Notes under the pieces: model-generated | Told to the model about the DNA's origin: nothing | The model's input: only the letters and a program-made list of their open reading frames with translations | Database searches by the model: none | Shown here: piece by piece, positions 8,217-16,833 of the stretch | Layout of the letters: each line of letters opens with the position of its first letter | How positions within the stretch are numbered: the first letter of the stretch is position 1 | IMG/VR virus record: IMGVR_UViG_3300027793_000055 | Coordinates: 123,751-187,750 of that record | Length of the DNA stretch: 64,000 nt | Direction: 5' to 3' (one strand) | Source of the DNA: a virus | Program-made: the position numbers and the translations under genes

Positions 8217-9113
8217 TTATTTCTTTCTTGAGAAGAATTTTTCAAGGTCAATTGATTTTTTAACTTGTTTTTGTTGAGCAGGTCTAACATCGATATTTTG
8301 CAATTGAGAAGCATATCTTAATGTATCTACTATTTTTTTATAAACATCCATCAACATTTTAGTATCAGCTAATGCACTGTGCCAATTTTCTGCACTAATA
8401 CCATAAGCAGTGGATACTTTACCTAATGATGAAGAACCTTTCAAGACAGATAGAATATCTCTAGCTCTTTTTTGTACTTTTTCATTAAATGGTTCAAATT
8501 CACCGGAAGCCAAAGTTTTCAATACTGGATTAACCTGATGATTAAGAAGTTGAAGAGTATCAATAACTTTTAACTTTGGTAACGGTTGTTCACTTAGTGT
8601 ATTTATAAATGACATATCAAATGTCGCATTTTGTGCCACAAGAACAGCATCTTTGAAACCGGAAATAAATTCTTTAAATTGATTTAGAGCCATTTGTTGT
8701 TCAACGGTTTGTAAACCTGGCTCACCATACTTAGTCATAGCCAATACATCCTGTGGCTGCTTTAAAGGCTTATTGGACTTCGAATTACGCCTCTCCCATT
8801 CCTTACGCTGGCTTGAATCCAAATCGCTCAGGCGGGCTTTTAAATCGTCTGTGAGTTTAATTTTAACGTGGAATGTATCCATTATTTCAGCTTTTGTAAG
8901 CCAATCATTTGGATCAACTGCAATTGCAGCAATTTCTAACAACTGTTCGTTTTTGGCTTTAAGACCGGTTGTCTCAGTATCAAAGAAGATCCAAATCTTA
9001 TCACCAAGATTATCTAACATATCGAGAACTTCTTCTGGTTTCTTACCAATATAGCTTTTGCCTTTTATATTAACAGCTTCTGTTAAAAATTGTTGCCATT
9101 TGATATCATTCAT
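8217..9113 (-). CDS. DnaQ-like 3'-5' exonuclease
   Basis: A 298-residue DEDDh exonuclease. Exo I is FFDTETTG (D45, E47), Exo II is AQNATFDMSF and Exo III is NWHSALADTKM with the HxxxxD spacing. This family removes mismatched 3' ends, and it is a natural proofreading partner for the DnaE polymerase at 54.7-58.2 kb. The first 13 codons (MNDIKWQQFLTEA) and their GGTGATTT ribosome site are duplicated in the mini-ORF at 10.1 kb. Confidence 0.9.
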   Translation of the reverse strand: MNDIKWQQFLTEAVNIKGKSYIGKKPEEVLDMLDNLGDKIWIFFDTETTGLKAKNEQLLEIAAIAVDPNDWLTKAEIMDTFHVKIKLTDDLKARLSDLDSSQRKEWERRNSKSNKPLKQPQDVLAMTKYGEPGLQTVEQQMALNQFKEFISGFKDAVLVAQNATFDMSFINTLSEQPLPKLKVIDTLQLLNHQVNPVLKTLASGEFEPFNEKVQKRARDILSVLKGSSSLGKVSTAYGISAENWHSALADTKMLMDVYKKIVDTLRYASQLQNIDVRPAQQKQVKKSIDLEKFFSRKK

Positions 9114-9162
9114 AAATCACCGTTTGTAACTTTATTTTTAAAAACCATTAAAATAACTGCAA

Positions 9163-9747
9163 CTATGATCGCAATTTTACTATTAAATTTTTATGTTTTT
9201 TGTGTATTGGTTTTTGGTATAGTTTAATTTGTTTTAATATATTTTTATATTCTTCAAGAATTATTTTTTCAATTAATGCTTCATTTATAATACTATTGAT
9301 TTCTATTATTTTGTTTTTATCCCAAACTATATAAGCTTTCCCGCCAGACTCTCCTCTGTTTTCGTAAACAATAGAGTCATATCCTTTTTCTGTGAGATAC
9401 TTTGCTAATAATAAATTTTGTTCTATAGGCATAGCTGTGCCTTTTTCTTTGGCATTTTTAGAGGCAAGGGAAACTAAAGACTGTTCTTCTTCTTTGGTAG
9501 CTTTTCCAGTCCTTATCAGTTGACGAAAAATTTCCTTTAAATTCCAAATTCCAGGGTCTGATAGAGTAATTGGAGATGATATATTTAATATATATTTTTT
9601 TAGAAAGTATTTTTGCTTTCCTTGTCCACGATGCATCGCGCTTTCTTTTGTTCCAAAATGAAAACCAAAATCTGAGCCTGCCTTTGACATATCAAAAGCA
9701 CTGACTGGAATATCTTGATCCATCGAACGGTATACTTCTATTTCCAT
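9163..9747 (-). CDS. ART-PolyVal-type ADP-ribosyltransferase-like protein
   Basis: The 194-residue protein contains YRSM, SDFGFHFGTKESAMHRG and, later, GYDSIVYENRGESGGKAYIV, which ends in a WDKNKI motif. This layout matches the ADP-ribosyltransferase domain seen in polyvalent phage proteins (R / H / E-type ART folds). Such enzymes may modify host proteins on injection or early in infection, as T4 Alt does. The target is unknown. The last 45 residues are basic. Confidence 0.7.
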   Translation of the reverse strand: MEIEVYRSMDQDIPVSAFDMSKAGSDFGFHFGTKESAMHRGQGKQKYFLKKYILNISSPITLSDPGIWNLKEIFRQLIRTGKATKEEEQSLVSLASKNAKEKGTAMPIEQNLLLAKYLTEKGYDSIVYENRGESGGKAYIVWDKNKIIEINSIINEALIEKIILEEYKNILKQIKLYQKPIHKKHKNLIVKLRS

Positions 9748-9788
9748 ATTTTTATTTCTTGCGGTAGAATCTTAAATAAATAGCTATA

Positions 9789-10070
9789 TTATTTTTTAGG
9801 AAAAACTATTAAAGCATCTTTTGGGTTAAAATAGTTGCAGCAACCATAATCAGCTGAGACATACGCTTGAACATCGTCGTTTTCACAAAAGCCTTTTGAA
9901 TTTAGGCCCTTGCAATCTCTACAGCAAAAGCCGGTTGCTTTTTTATCGATTTCCATATAGCCAACATGCTTATCTGCTATACGTTCAAGTGTTTGTTTAT
10001 CATTTTTATCAGCAGCACTTGTATTTTGCTTTTCGTTTTTCTTTTCTTCGTTTATTTTAATTTTAAGCAT
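9789..10070 (-). CDS. Cysteine-rich small phage protein
   Basis: A 93-residue protein with CCRDC, FCEND and GCCNYF motifs over its second half: six cysteines in about 35 residues, suggesting metal or Fe-S binding. The motif resembles high-potential iron-sulphur proteins in part, but this is not proven. The N-terminal third is charged. The ribosome site is GGTGATTT directly before ATG. Confidence 0.7.
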   Translation of the reverse strand: MLKIKINEEKKNEKQNTSAADKNDKQTLERIADKHVGYMEIDKKATGFCCRDCKGLNSKGFCENDDVQAYVSADYGCCNYFNPKDALIVFPKK

Positions 10071-10073
10071 AAA

Positions 10074-10154
10074 TCACCAAGCTTTGCAGGACCAATATCT
10101 GGCTTTTATTTTAGTACCTTCTGCTAGAAACTGTTGCCACTTGATATCAATCAT
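10074..10154 (-). CDS. 26-residue chimeric mini-ORF
   Basis: This short frame encodes MIDIKWQQFLAEG followed by TKIKARYWSCKAW. The first half copies the start of the DnaQ gene (MNDIKWQQFLTEA), including the upstream GTGATTT. The second half copies the C-terminus of the 140-residue protein at 10.8-11.2 kb (TKARYWSCKKW). It may be a translated minigene or a scar of duplication and deletion. Confidence 0.45.
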   Translation of the reverse strand: MIDIKWQQFLAEGTKIKARYWSCKAW

Positions 10155-10157
10155 AAA

Positions 10158-10757
10158 TCACTTATTTTTGATACCTGCTAATTTATTTATACGATTTAGT
10201 GATTCTTGGAGATCTTTATTTTTATATTTATAAATGTTAGATTTTTCCAGAATATTTCCAGCAATATTGTTTATTGGTTCTGTTCTTTGTGTAAGATATT
10301 GATTGATTTCCGTTGCAATTTTTGCAAAACCTTGATCTCCATAGAGATTCGATATAATTCTTTTTAATGATTGTACTTTTTGATCATTTGACTGTAACTG
10401 TTGTACTTTCTTACTTAAATCAGCCAATTCAGTAAGAAGTCTTTCCACATCAGAGCCTTGTCCAAATATTTGCTGGATTTTAGTTGCACCCATATTAATA
10501 ATTTTCTGAGGGTCTAGTAGGAGTCCAAAATCTTGGTGGAAATCGTCACCAACATAATTTGATTGTATTATCGAAGAACCTAAAATTTGATCAAATTCAT
10601 TAATTATACCTTTTATTTTAGGTGTTAATAGTGACTCATCTCCAACACCAAATTTACTTTTAACTGTTTGACCAACTTTTTGAAGAAAATTTTCTTCCAT
10701 TTGTTGGCTTAATTCTTCTGCAATGATCTGTTTTAATAACTTATTGCTAACTTTCAT
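10158..10757 (-). CDS. Marine-phage KLLKQIIAEEL-type hypothetical protein
   Basis: The protein has 199 residues from the ATG at 10757, which has a GGAGATTT ribosome site; an upstream in-frame start at 10799 is unlikely. The N-terminal MKVSNKLLKQIIAEEL is a helical motif found at the start of many marine myovirus virion-associated proteins, also seen at 14971-16092. The remainder is helical without a known domain. Confidence 0.75.
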   Translation of the reverse strand: MKVSNKLLKQIIAEELSQQMEENFLQKVGQTVKSKFGVGDESLLTPKIKGIINEFDQILGSSIIQSNYVGDDFHQDFGLLLDPQKIINMGATKIQQIFGQGSDVERLLTELADLSKKVQQLQSNDQKVQSLKRIISNLYGDQGFAKIATEINQYLTQRTEPINNIAGNILEKSNIYKYKNKDLQESLNRINKLAGIKNK

Positions 10758-10802
10758 TTTAAATCTCCAAATATTGATAAATAGTTTTTTTAATGGCAAA
10801 AA

Positions 10803-11225
10803 TCACCATTTCTTACAAGACCAATATCTTGCTTTTGTTTTTGGTCCTGGATTTGCACAATTGTGTCTTGCACGAAATGATCTACGTCTAGCTGGATTAC
10901 TTTTCTTGATTCTCATATTTGGATCACCAAAATTAACTTTTTTAACGTTACCTGTTTTTGGATCACGAACAAATACTTTAAATTTTTTAACATCACCACG
11001 CATTGGTTTGTTAAGAGAAACTTTTCTACCCTGATATTCAGCTTCTTCTAATTGTTCTGGACAACCACATTCACGTTCTTCATAAAATAATTCTATTTCA
11101 TGCAGTTCGCCTTCATCACATGTACCTTCATACATTCCACAATCTTTTTCTTCAAAGTGAAAAGTCTGAACACCTTCAGGATTAACTTTTTCACTCATTT
11201 TTGGTTTCTTAATTTTTATTTTCAT
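10803..11225 (-). CDS. Conserved marine phage protein (RYWSCKKW family)
   Basis: A 140-residue protein whose C-terminal 75 residues (GRKVSLNKPMRGDVKKFKV ... SFRARHNC...KARYWSCKKW) belong to a conserved phage family of unknown function. The N-terminal half is acidic with several Cys. It overlaps the Nudix gene's stop by 4 nt. Confidence 0.8.
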   Translation of the reverse strand: MKIKIKKPKMSEKVNPEGVQTFHFEEKDCGMYEGTCDEGELHEIELFYEERECGCPEQLEEAEYQGRKVSLNKPMRGDVKKFKVFVRDPKTGNVKKVNFGDPNMRIKKSNPARRRSFRARHNCANPGPKTKARYWSCKKW

Positions 11226-11953
11226 TTTTTATCCTCTTTCTCATCTTTTTCGAGTTTCTTTTCCATCTTTTCTAATTCACTATAATAGTGTTCATATTGA
11301 GAAAGATGATTACGAGCAATATCGGCAGAAACTTGTGGATCTTTTGTATGTTCTAATTCATGTTCAATGCCTTTTCGCAATTCTTTTGGTTCAAAATCAC
11401 TTGGTTTGCTATTATCTCCAACACCGCCTTTTATTTTATTTATAAACGGTCGTTTTTCAAAATCTTTTGGTATTTTTACGTGTTTTTCTTCCTTCATCGA
11501 TGAAACAGAAGACAAAACTTGTATTAAATCTGGTACACAATCTCTTGGAACTAACTTATTTACATCGGCCCAGATAAACTCACTATTTTCACTATCAAGT
11601 TTGACTGTACCGATTGCTTTATTGGTTAAAAAAAATGCGTGGTCTTGTTTTTGACTAATATCTTCTAAAAATTGTAGATCTTCCGGCATTACATTTAAAC
11701 CGGTTTCTTCTTTTATCTCTCTTATCGCAGCCTGAATAAGAGTTTCTTCTTCTCTTCTCCCGCCACCCGGTAAACTCCATTTTCCGGGCATCCATTCATC
11801 ACTTTCTGAACGTTTGAGAAGTAAAACAGCTCCATTATTATTTTTAATAACTATATGTGCAGAATCAAATTTATTATCTAGGTCGGAAAGGCTTGCTTCT
11901 TCATTTTCTTTCAAAAATTTTCTCCAACTTTCAACCAACAGTTTATAGGACAT
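11222..11953 (-). CDS. Nudix hydrolase with DUF5661-like tail
   Basis: Residues about 30-140 form a Nudix domain with the box GGGRREEETLIQAAIREIKE followed by ETGL (about 63-86), which hydrolyses nucleoside diphosphates linked to X. Residues about 165-240 (KELRKGIEHELEHTKDPQVS...ARNHLSQYEHYY) match the DUF5661-type helical module found alone in other phages. The fusion is unusual and may tether the enzyme. It is transcribed from upstream, with a terminator just 5' of it. Confidence 0.85.
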   Translation of the reverse strand: MSYKLLVESWRKFLKENEEASLSDLDNKFDSAHIVIKNNNGAVLLLKRSESDEWMPGKWSLPGGGRREEETLIQAAIREIKEETGLNVMPEDLQFLEDISQKQDHAFFLTNKAIGTVKLDSENSEFIWADVNKLVPRDCVPDLIQVLSSVSSMKEEKHVKIPKDFEKRPFINKIKGGVGDNSKPSDFEPKELRKGIEHELEHTKDPQVSADIARNHLSQYEHYYSELEKMEKKLEKDEKEDKK

Positions 11954-11956
11954 AAA

Positions 11957-11990
11957 TAAAAAAACCTCGCCTGTATAAATAGGCGAGGTT
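11957..11990 (-). terminator. Rho-independent terminator
   Basis: The hairpin AACCTCGCCT/AGGCGAGGTT with an 8-nt loop is followed on the minus strand by a run of seven T. It ends transcripts of the 11997-14084 genes. Confidence 0.85.
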
Positions 11991-11996
11991 TATTAG

Positions 11997-12242
11997 TTAT
12001 TCAACACGAATTAAGTATTTATATGATAATCTTGATACTTCTATTTCGCTTTCTTGAAAGTAAATGTCTGCAATTTTAAGAAAGTTATCACATAAAATTA
12101 CAATTCCTATATCATCCTGATTAATTAGGCCATTGTTATGAGATATGATTCGTCCCCAATCTCTTGGATTTAAAATTGGTGGCCCATGATAAAAAATTAA
12201 ATCACCAATTGACAGAATATCGGTTTGTATTAAAATAGACAC
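11997..12242 (-). CDS. Small SH3-like family protein
   Basis: An 81-residue protein with LSIGDLIFYHG near the start, an IGIVILCD central strand and a short C-terminal strand. It is a member of the tiny SH3-like family that expands at 27-36 kb. It is the last gene before a terminator. The function is unknown. Confidence 0.7.
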   Translation of the reverse strand: MSILIQTDILSIGDLIFYHGPPILNPRDWGRIISHNNGLINQDDIGIVILCDNFLKIADIYFQESEIEVSRLSYKYLIRVE

Positions 12243-12257
12243 ATATTTAAATATGCA

Positions 12258-12842
12258 TCAATCACCAGAATAGAAGTCTGGATCATTTGGATTTAAGAAA
12301 TCTAATAGATTAATATCGTATTCTTCTGGATCAATAGTATTTGAACGCGAATCCATAAGCCAACCAGTATAATCTGGTGTTTCTAGAACATCTGGAATAT
12401 CCTTTGGAGTTACTTCTTTAGTTGGAACTGGTTTTTCTGACTTTTTAGGTGGTGGATCTGGTGCAAAAATAGATTTTAATGCATCATTTGTACTTTTTTT
12501 CTTAAAATCTTCCCATTTCTGAAGTTCGTTGCCGGCTTTGTATAGGGATGTTTTTCTGTCTGCCTCAAATTTTGAACTTATTATAATATGATCAGATTTA
12601 AACCATTCATAATATGTTCCCGGTGCTAGCATAGAATAGCCATCTGATATACTTTCTTCGAATTCAACACCAATTTTATATAAAATCAAGGTATCGTCAC
12701 TGTGATCTGGTTGAATATCTTTGATAATTCCAAATTTTCCAGAAAAATTATCATAATAGTCGCGATTAAATGACCAGCGATTCCATTTGTGATCCGGGAT
12801 ACCGGTAATTTCTACCCAATTTCCTATTTTAAAATTAGACAT
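12258..12842 (-). CDS. Hypothetical protein with SH3-like N-terminus
   Basis: A 194-residue protein beginning MSNFKIGNWVEITGIP and FGIIKDIQ, the pattern of the small SH3-like family. A proline/lysine-rich, disordered linker follows (PPPKKSEKPVPTKE), and the C-terminal tail is acidic. It is longer than its relatives and probably has a tail for partner binding. Confidence 0.7.
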   Translation of the reverse strand: MSNFKIGNWVEITGIPDHKWNRWSFNRDYYDNFSGKFGIIKDIQPDHSDDTLILYKIGVEFEESISDGYSMLAPGTYYEWFKSDHIIISSKFEADRKTSLYKAGNELQKWEDFKKKSTNDALKSIFAPDPPPKKSEKPVPTKEVTPKDIPDVLETPDYTGWLMDSRSNTIDPEEYDINLLDFLNPNDPDFYSGD

Positions 12843-12867
12843 ATTATTAATTCTTTTAAAATACTGT

Positions 12868-13146
12868 TTATTTATTGATACAATACTGTTTTACTTCATA
12901 AGTAAGACAATTTAAATTAAGAAGTTTTAAATATTCTGCCAATTCTTCTTCAGATTCTATCCAATAATATTCTATTTCAAATGTATCAAAACAAAAAACA
13001 GAAATTAACCAAATCGGTTTTTCTTGCTTATAGTTCGGAATAGCACAACTAGTACTTAAGGAACATTTATAAAAACAATTATCAACTTTAACCCGAATAA
13101 TCTCAGATTTTAATATGTTGTATAATTGTTTTATTTTTTTAATCAT
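12868..13146 (-). CDS. Hypothetical protein
   Basis: A 92-residue mixed alpha/beta protein with five scattered cysteines (CFYKC, CAIP, CFDTF, CLTY). It overlaps the UvdE stop by 4 nt and is likely co-translated with it. No family was recognised. Confidence 0.7.
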   Translation of the reverse strand: MIKKIKQLYNILKSEIIRVKVDNCFYKCSLSTSCAIPNYKQEKPIWLISVFCFDTFEIEYYWIESEEELAEYLKLLNLNCLTYEVKQYCINK

Positions 13147-14084
13147 ACTTTAATAGAGAAATCTTTCCTCATTTTAAATATTGCAAGATTTTTCATTTTT
13201 GCTTCGATATCTAAATCAATTAAATCTAGACGTGAAAGCTGTAATTGACAATCTGGTACATAGTGAATATAGTTGCTATGTTTCCTACGCTCTGGAAAAG
13301 AACCTTTTTCCATTCCCGGTTCTGTATTAGAGAGATGCTGTAGCGGCTTATAATCCACTCCATCGCGTTTCCAAGTAAGAGATGCGTATGAACACGCCTC
13401 ATCACAACTAAAGCCGTCCTGATTAAACTGGTGATGATGTGAATCAAAGACAATTGGTGTACCGGTTTCTTTATGCACGTGCAGTAGTTGCTTGACTGAA
13501 AAACAACGCTCATCGTTTTCGAGTGTTAGCCGGTTACGAATATTATCAGGTAGAATTTTGATTGTTTCAATTAGTTTAGAACTGTTGCCGCGCTTTCCAC
13601 CGTGGATATTAATAGCAGCCTCCGGAGTTTCAGGGAGTCCCATTTGATCAAAGACCCACGCATGATATGCGAGTTCATTGATTGAATTTTTAATAACGTG
13701 CTCTGCATCACTATTAATAATAGTGAATTGGCCGGGATGTGTTGTGACACGAATTCCGTTTTGTTTAAACAAGTCGCCAAGTTTTTTTAGTTTACGGCAT
13801 AAAATTTGGTCATTATGAATTGTTGAAATATTAAATTCATATAGTGGAAATAGACTACTAGAAAGTCGGAATGACTTAATATTATTTTCTACAAGTTTTT
13901 GTACAATTTTAATATGTTCATCAACATTATTATGATAGGTAGATGAAATACGTGTTAGTGGATATTTTCCACTTTTGAAAGAGCCAAGTTGTAGACTTTT
14001 TTCATTAATAATGTTTTTATATTCAATTAAACCATTTCTTTTATTTTTTGGTTCAATCCATTGACAGCACAAGCCCAAAGCCAT
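13143..14084 (-). CDS. uvsE: UV damage endonuclease UvdE/UvsE
   Basis: A 313-residue TIM-barrel nuclease with LGLCCQWIEP, ISSTYHNN, VTTHPGQFTI, NIHGGKRGN, LENDERCFS and FDSHHHQ blocks, which carry the metal-binding His, Glu and Asp residues of the family. UVDE nicks DNA 5' of UV photoproducts and abasic sites. It starts an operon that runs to the terminator at 11.96 kb. Confidence 0.95.
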   Translation of the reverse strand: MALGLCCQWIEPKNKRNGLIEYKNIINEKSLQLGSFKSGKYPLTRISSTYHNNVDEHIKIVQKLVENNIKSFRLSSSLFPLYEFNISTIHNDQILCRKLKKLGDLFKQNGIRVTTHPGQFTIINSDAEHVIKNSINELAYHAWVFDQMGLPETPEAAINIHGGKRGNSSKLIETIKILPDNIRNRLTLENDERCFSVKQLLHVHKETGTPIVFDSHHHQFNQDGFSCDEACSYASLTWKRDGVDYKPLQHLSNTEPGMEKGSFPERRKHSNYIHYVPDCQLQLSRLDLIDLDIEAKMKNLAIFKMRKDFSIKV

Positions 14085-14128
14085 TATTAACTCCTATAAA
14101 TTTGGCAAACTTTATATAAACAAATAAA

Positions 14129-14152
14129 GGGGACCACCTTTCGGTGGTCCCC
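14129..14152 (-). terminator. Strong hairpin terminator
   Basis: A 10-bp GC-rich stem GGGGACCACC/GGTGGTCCCC has a 4-nt loop. On the minus strand TTTATTTG follows. It closes the lipoprotein transcript. Confidence 0.75.
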
Positions 14153-14241
14153 ATATTAAGTTTTGAATATATTATGTTGGTGTGTAGATGTGGTTACTTA
14201 TTACTTTTACAGACCTATTGTTGGTCCGTACTAATAATTAG

Positions 14242-14526
14242 TCACCGTGTTTCAGAAACACCAGTAACAGCTGATGAACTAGACTTGCCGGTATCAGCAG
14301 TTGTTACAGCACTATCAACATTAACAACCGGTGCTACGACGGTGGTTGATGTTGGTGTTGCAGCTGTAGATGTGTTTGAGCCTACTTCGGTTGAAGTAGT
14401 TGGAACTTCACCAGCTACAACATCTTGACTTACAGTTGAGGCATCTGGGGCTGCTTCGACTGTATCTTTCTGTTGGCAAGCTGCAGCAAGACCAACAAGA
14501 AGTGAGAAAGTTAGAATAAAACGCAT
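14242..14526 (-). CDS. Small phage-encoded lipoprotein
   Basis: A 94-residue protein with signal sequence MRFILTFSLLVGLAAAC and a lipobox (LAAA-C17). After cleavage the mature chain is a Thr/Ser/Val-rich, apparently disordered tail (STAATPTSTTVVAPVV). It has its own sigma70-type promoter (14580-14608) and is followed by a strong terminator, so it is a single-gene transcript. Small phage lipoproteins often block superinfection or act in lysis, but which applies here is unknown. Confidence 0.8.
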   Translation of the reverse strand: MRFILTFSLLVGLAAACQQKDTVEAAPDASTVSQDVVAGEVPTTSTEVGSNTSTAATPTSTTVVAPVVNVDSAVTTADTGKSSSSAVTGVSETR

Positions 14527-14579
14527 AATTAAATCCTTTTTATAAAAAGCGGGCCGCTAATTGCACCCGTTGTTCACCT

Positions 14580-14608
14580 ATCTTAGCAGAGATCCATCGC
14601 TTTGTCAA
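14580..14608 (-). promoter_or_regulatory. Sigma70 promoter with GATC in the spacer
   Basis: TTGACA (14603-14608), 17 nt, TAAGAT (14580-14585), with TGC before the -10 and a GATC 5 nt before it. It drives the lipoprotein gene. Confidence 0.85.
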
Positions 14609-14871
14609 GCAGTGTTCTCACGTGATCCAACTTTTTTTTCTTTCCGGAAATGATTAAATACAAAATCAAAAAATATCTCTAACTCATGAGTTGTATAGCC
14701 AATGCGACCTAACTTTGAAGAAAGCAGGCACATTTTTTCTAAATCATTGTTTTCTATAGCATCAAGTAATTCTTGTCCAATAGAACTTTTATTTTTTAAA
14801 AAAAGCAAGATATCTTCACCGGTACCAATTGCTGGATTATCAATATCTATTTCTTCATAATAACGGGTCAC
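14605..14871 (-). CDS. Hypothetical helical protein
   Basis: An 88-residue helical protein (SIGQELLDAIENNDLEKMCLL...ELEIFFDFVFNHFRKEKK). The 3' end of the frame overlaps the lipoprotein promoter's -35. No family was recognised. Confidence 0.6.
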   Translation of the reverse strand: MTRYYEEIDIDNPAIGTGEDILLFLKNKSSIGQELLDAIENNDLEKMCLLSSKLGRIGYTTHELEIFFDFVFNHFRKEKKVGSRENTA

Positions 14872-14924
14872 AGGAGTACTCCAAGTTGGAGCAGCAGTTT
14901 ACCACGGCAGCTGCCAAAAGTAAA

Positions 14925-14942
14925 GCACCCTGTTAAGGGTGC
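14925..14942 (-). terminator. Hairpin terminator
   Basis: The stem GCACCC/GGGTGC with a 6-nt loop is followed on the minus strand by TTTACTTTT. It closes the 14971-16092 gene. Confidence 0.7.
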
Positions 14943-14970
14943 CTTAATTTGTATCCGGATCAAATTAATT

Positions 14971-16092
14971 TCAGTCCTTTAATACAGCTTTTGGAAGTTT
15001 TGTAAATCTACGGAATGATTCACGAAGTTCTTCTACTTGAGCCTCTTCCATTTTTTTCTTATCTTTTTTCTTATCGTGTTCTTCTTTTTCTTTGGCAGCA
15101 CTTTCACCTTTTTCGTGCTTTGCTTTTTCAGCTGCGGTTTCACCTTTGTGTTCGCCTTTTTCTTCGGCTCCACCATGTGCTTTTACTTCATCAAGTTCTT
15201 CTTCTTTAAGACCACCTTGTCCAGCTGCACGAGACATTAAATATTTAAGCCCTTTGATGCTATCTTTACTGGCTTTGCCTTTTTGAGTTATATTGGCCGG
15301 CTTTCTTTGTGCTAATAGATCACCATGCATTTCACCAGAACCGCCGCGAAGAATATCAGCGACTTTTTCTGCATTTCTAACTGAATTTTCTTTTGCAGCT
15401 GCTTTTAAAGCACTTCTGAGATCGATAGCTAGTTTGCTTTGTGGATCGATTTCCAGATTAACCAACAAATCATCGATTATTTCATCTTTGGTTACTGTTG
15501 GCCCATATATATCGTCTTCTTCTTCATCACGCTCATCATTAGCCATTCTGATATTTTTAATAACACTACCAACGTCACCGGCACCTGTTGTATCTTGGTG
15601 ACCCAAAGTACGTGCCCAGCTGCCCTTGAATTTGGAAAGTGCGCGACCTTTCTCACCTTTTATTTCTTCAAGGCCACCTTCATATATTTTTTGTATTTGT
15701 TTGTTTTGAGCAGCTGCCTGATCTTGATAAAATTCTTGTTTACCGGCACTTAGTTGAGCTAAAAATTTATCTCCTTTATCATCGATTGCTTCAATTGAAA
15801 AGCGTGGTACTTTTGGTCCTTCAACATAAATTCCAGGTTTTGAACCAACATATTGTACAGTTGCGCCTTCATCACCACCTTTTAATATAAATTGCATGCC
15901 TGAAATATTAACTCTTGCGAAGTCTTCGCCACTTTGTTTTGCTTTATTCAGCTGCTGAATTGCTTGATCAAATAGACCTTTATGTCTACCACTCAAGTAA
16001 TCCATACCAAATACATGACCAACGCCTTCCTTCATAACCTTATCAAGTTCTTCCTTGATTATCCTTTTAAGCTTATCTTTACTTATTTTCAT
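14971..16092 (-). CDS. Marine-phage virion-type hypothetical protein
   Basis: A 373-residue protein opening with MKISKDKLKRIIKEELDKV, the helical N-terminal motif shared by many marine myovirus head-associated proteins. The middle is mixed and the C-terminal 90 residues are highly charged (EKGEHKGETAAEKAKHEKG, KEKEEHDKKKDKKKM). A GTTAACGTTAAC palindrome sits 15-25 nt before the ATG. The structural role is an inference from the N-terminal motif. Confidence 0.75.
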   Translation of the reverse strand: MKISKDKLKRIIKEELDKVMKEGVGHVFGMDYLSGRHKGLFDQAIQQLNKAKQSGEDFARVNISGMQFILKGGDEGATVQYVGSKPGIYVEGPKVPRFSIEAIDDKGDKFLAQLSAGKQEFYQDQAAAQNKQIQKIYEGGLEEIKGEKGRALSKFKGSWARTLGHQDTTGAGDVGSVIKNIRMANDERDEEEDDIYGPTVTKDEIIDDLLVNLEIDPQSKLAIDLRSALKAAAKENSVRNAEKVADILRGGSGEMHGDLLAQRKPANITQKGKASKDSIKGLKYLMSRAAGQGGLKEEELDEVKAHGGAEEKGEHKGETAAEKAKHEKGESAAKEKEEHDKKKDKKKMEEAQVEELRESFRRFTKLPKAVLKD

Positions 16093-16742
16093 TTATAAAT
16101 CCTCTTGTTAACGTTAACAGGCTGCTATAATTTGCAAATTTCAGCCATTATGTTATTATATAGTGGCACTAGTACCCATTTAATTAGTTTTTTACTTAAC
16201 CGGTTAATTTTTTTCTCTATTTTTATGCATTTTAAAGCAGATAGCCTGCCTAATATAAACTGCAGATAATCTGCCTTGCATATGCTAACTCTACCACACT
16301 ATCTATATAGCCCTGCAAAGCAACAGGATGCATTATAGGGGCTTATATCCTCCTAGGCCGATATACGGCTAACTTGTATGCCACAGCCCTTCCTATGCTG
16401 TTTAAATTAAGCATTCTATCTTAAGCTTACTAACCGGTTAATTTTTTATTTTTTATATAAGCCTATTATAGCCTATATTAGCCTTAATAAACTATTAAAA
16501 CTATTAAATGCCTATATTGGTGCTTAGTGCCTAAAATTTTTCCAGAAAATTTTCTGCCTACCCCTTTAACACAGTGTGTTAAAAAAATTTCCAAAAATTT
16601 GGCCGGTATTTCTTGCGCGTACTTAGCCGCCAGTATATACTATATCTACCACTGGTACTTAGATTCCGGTATATAGGGGGGAGGGGGGGCACCTACCACC
16701 ATTTTTATATATTTATTTTATTGGCTTTGCTTATTTTTAAAT
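16093..16742. other. Gene-poor stretch with short repeats
   Basis: About 650 bp has no convincing gene on either strand. It contains two copies of AACCGGTTAATTTTTT (about 16198 and 16432), several GCCTA/TAGGC repeats at 16250-16520, a TTTAACACAGTGTGTTAAA palindrome near 16565 and a run of G (about 16676-16688). It forms the left flank of the GC-rich early block. An origin or packaging site is possible but unproven. Confidence 0.6.
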
Positions 16743-16771
16743 ATAAAAAAACCCACCTTGTTAGGGTGGGG
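16743..16771 (-). terminator. Rho-independent terminator
   Basis: The stem CCCACC/GGTGGG is followed by seven T on the minus strand. It lies downstream of the 16834-17223 gene. Confidence 0.85.
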
Positions 16772-16833
16772 CATTATGCTATTGCTGATCTGCCGGCCAG
16801 ATAGGCCGACAGACTATGTATCAATCCTAACAG

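Noticed and set aside
16613-16804. A plus-strand open frame of 63 codons in the gap before the early block
   Set aside because: No ribosome site or composition fit; it crosses the terminator at 16743-16771.
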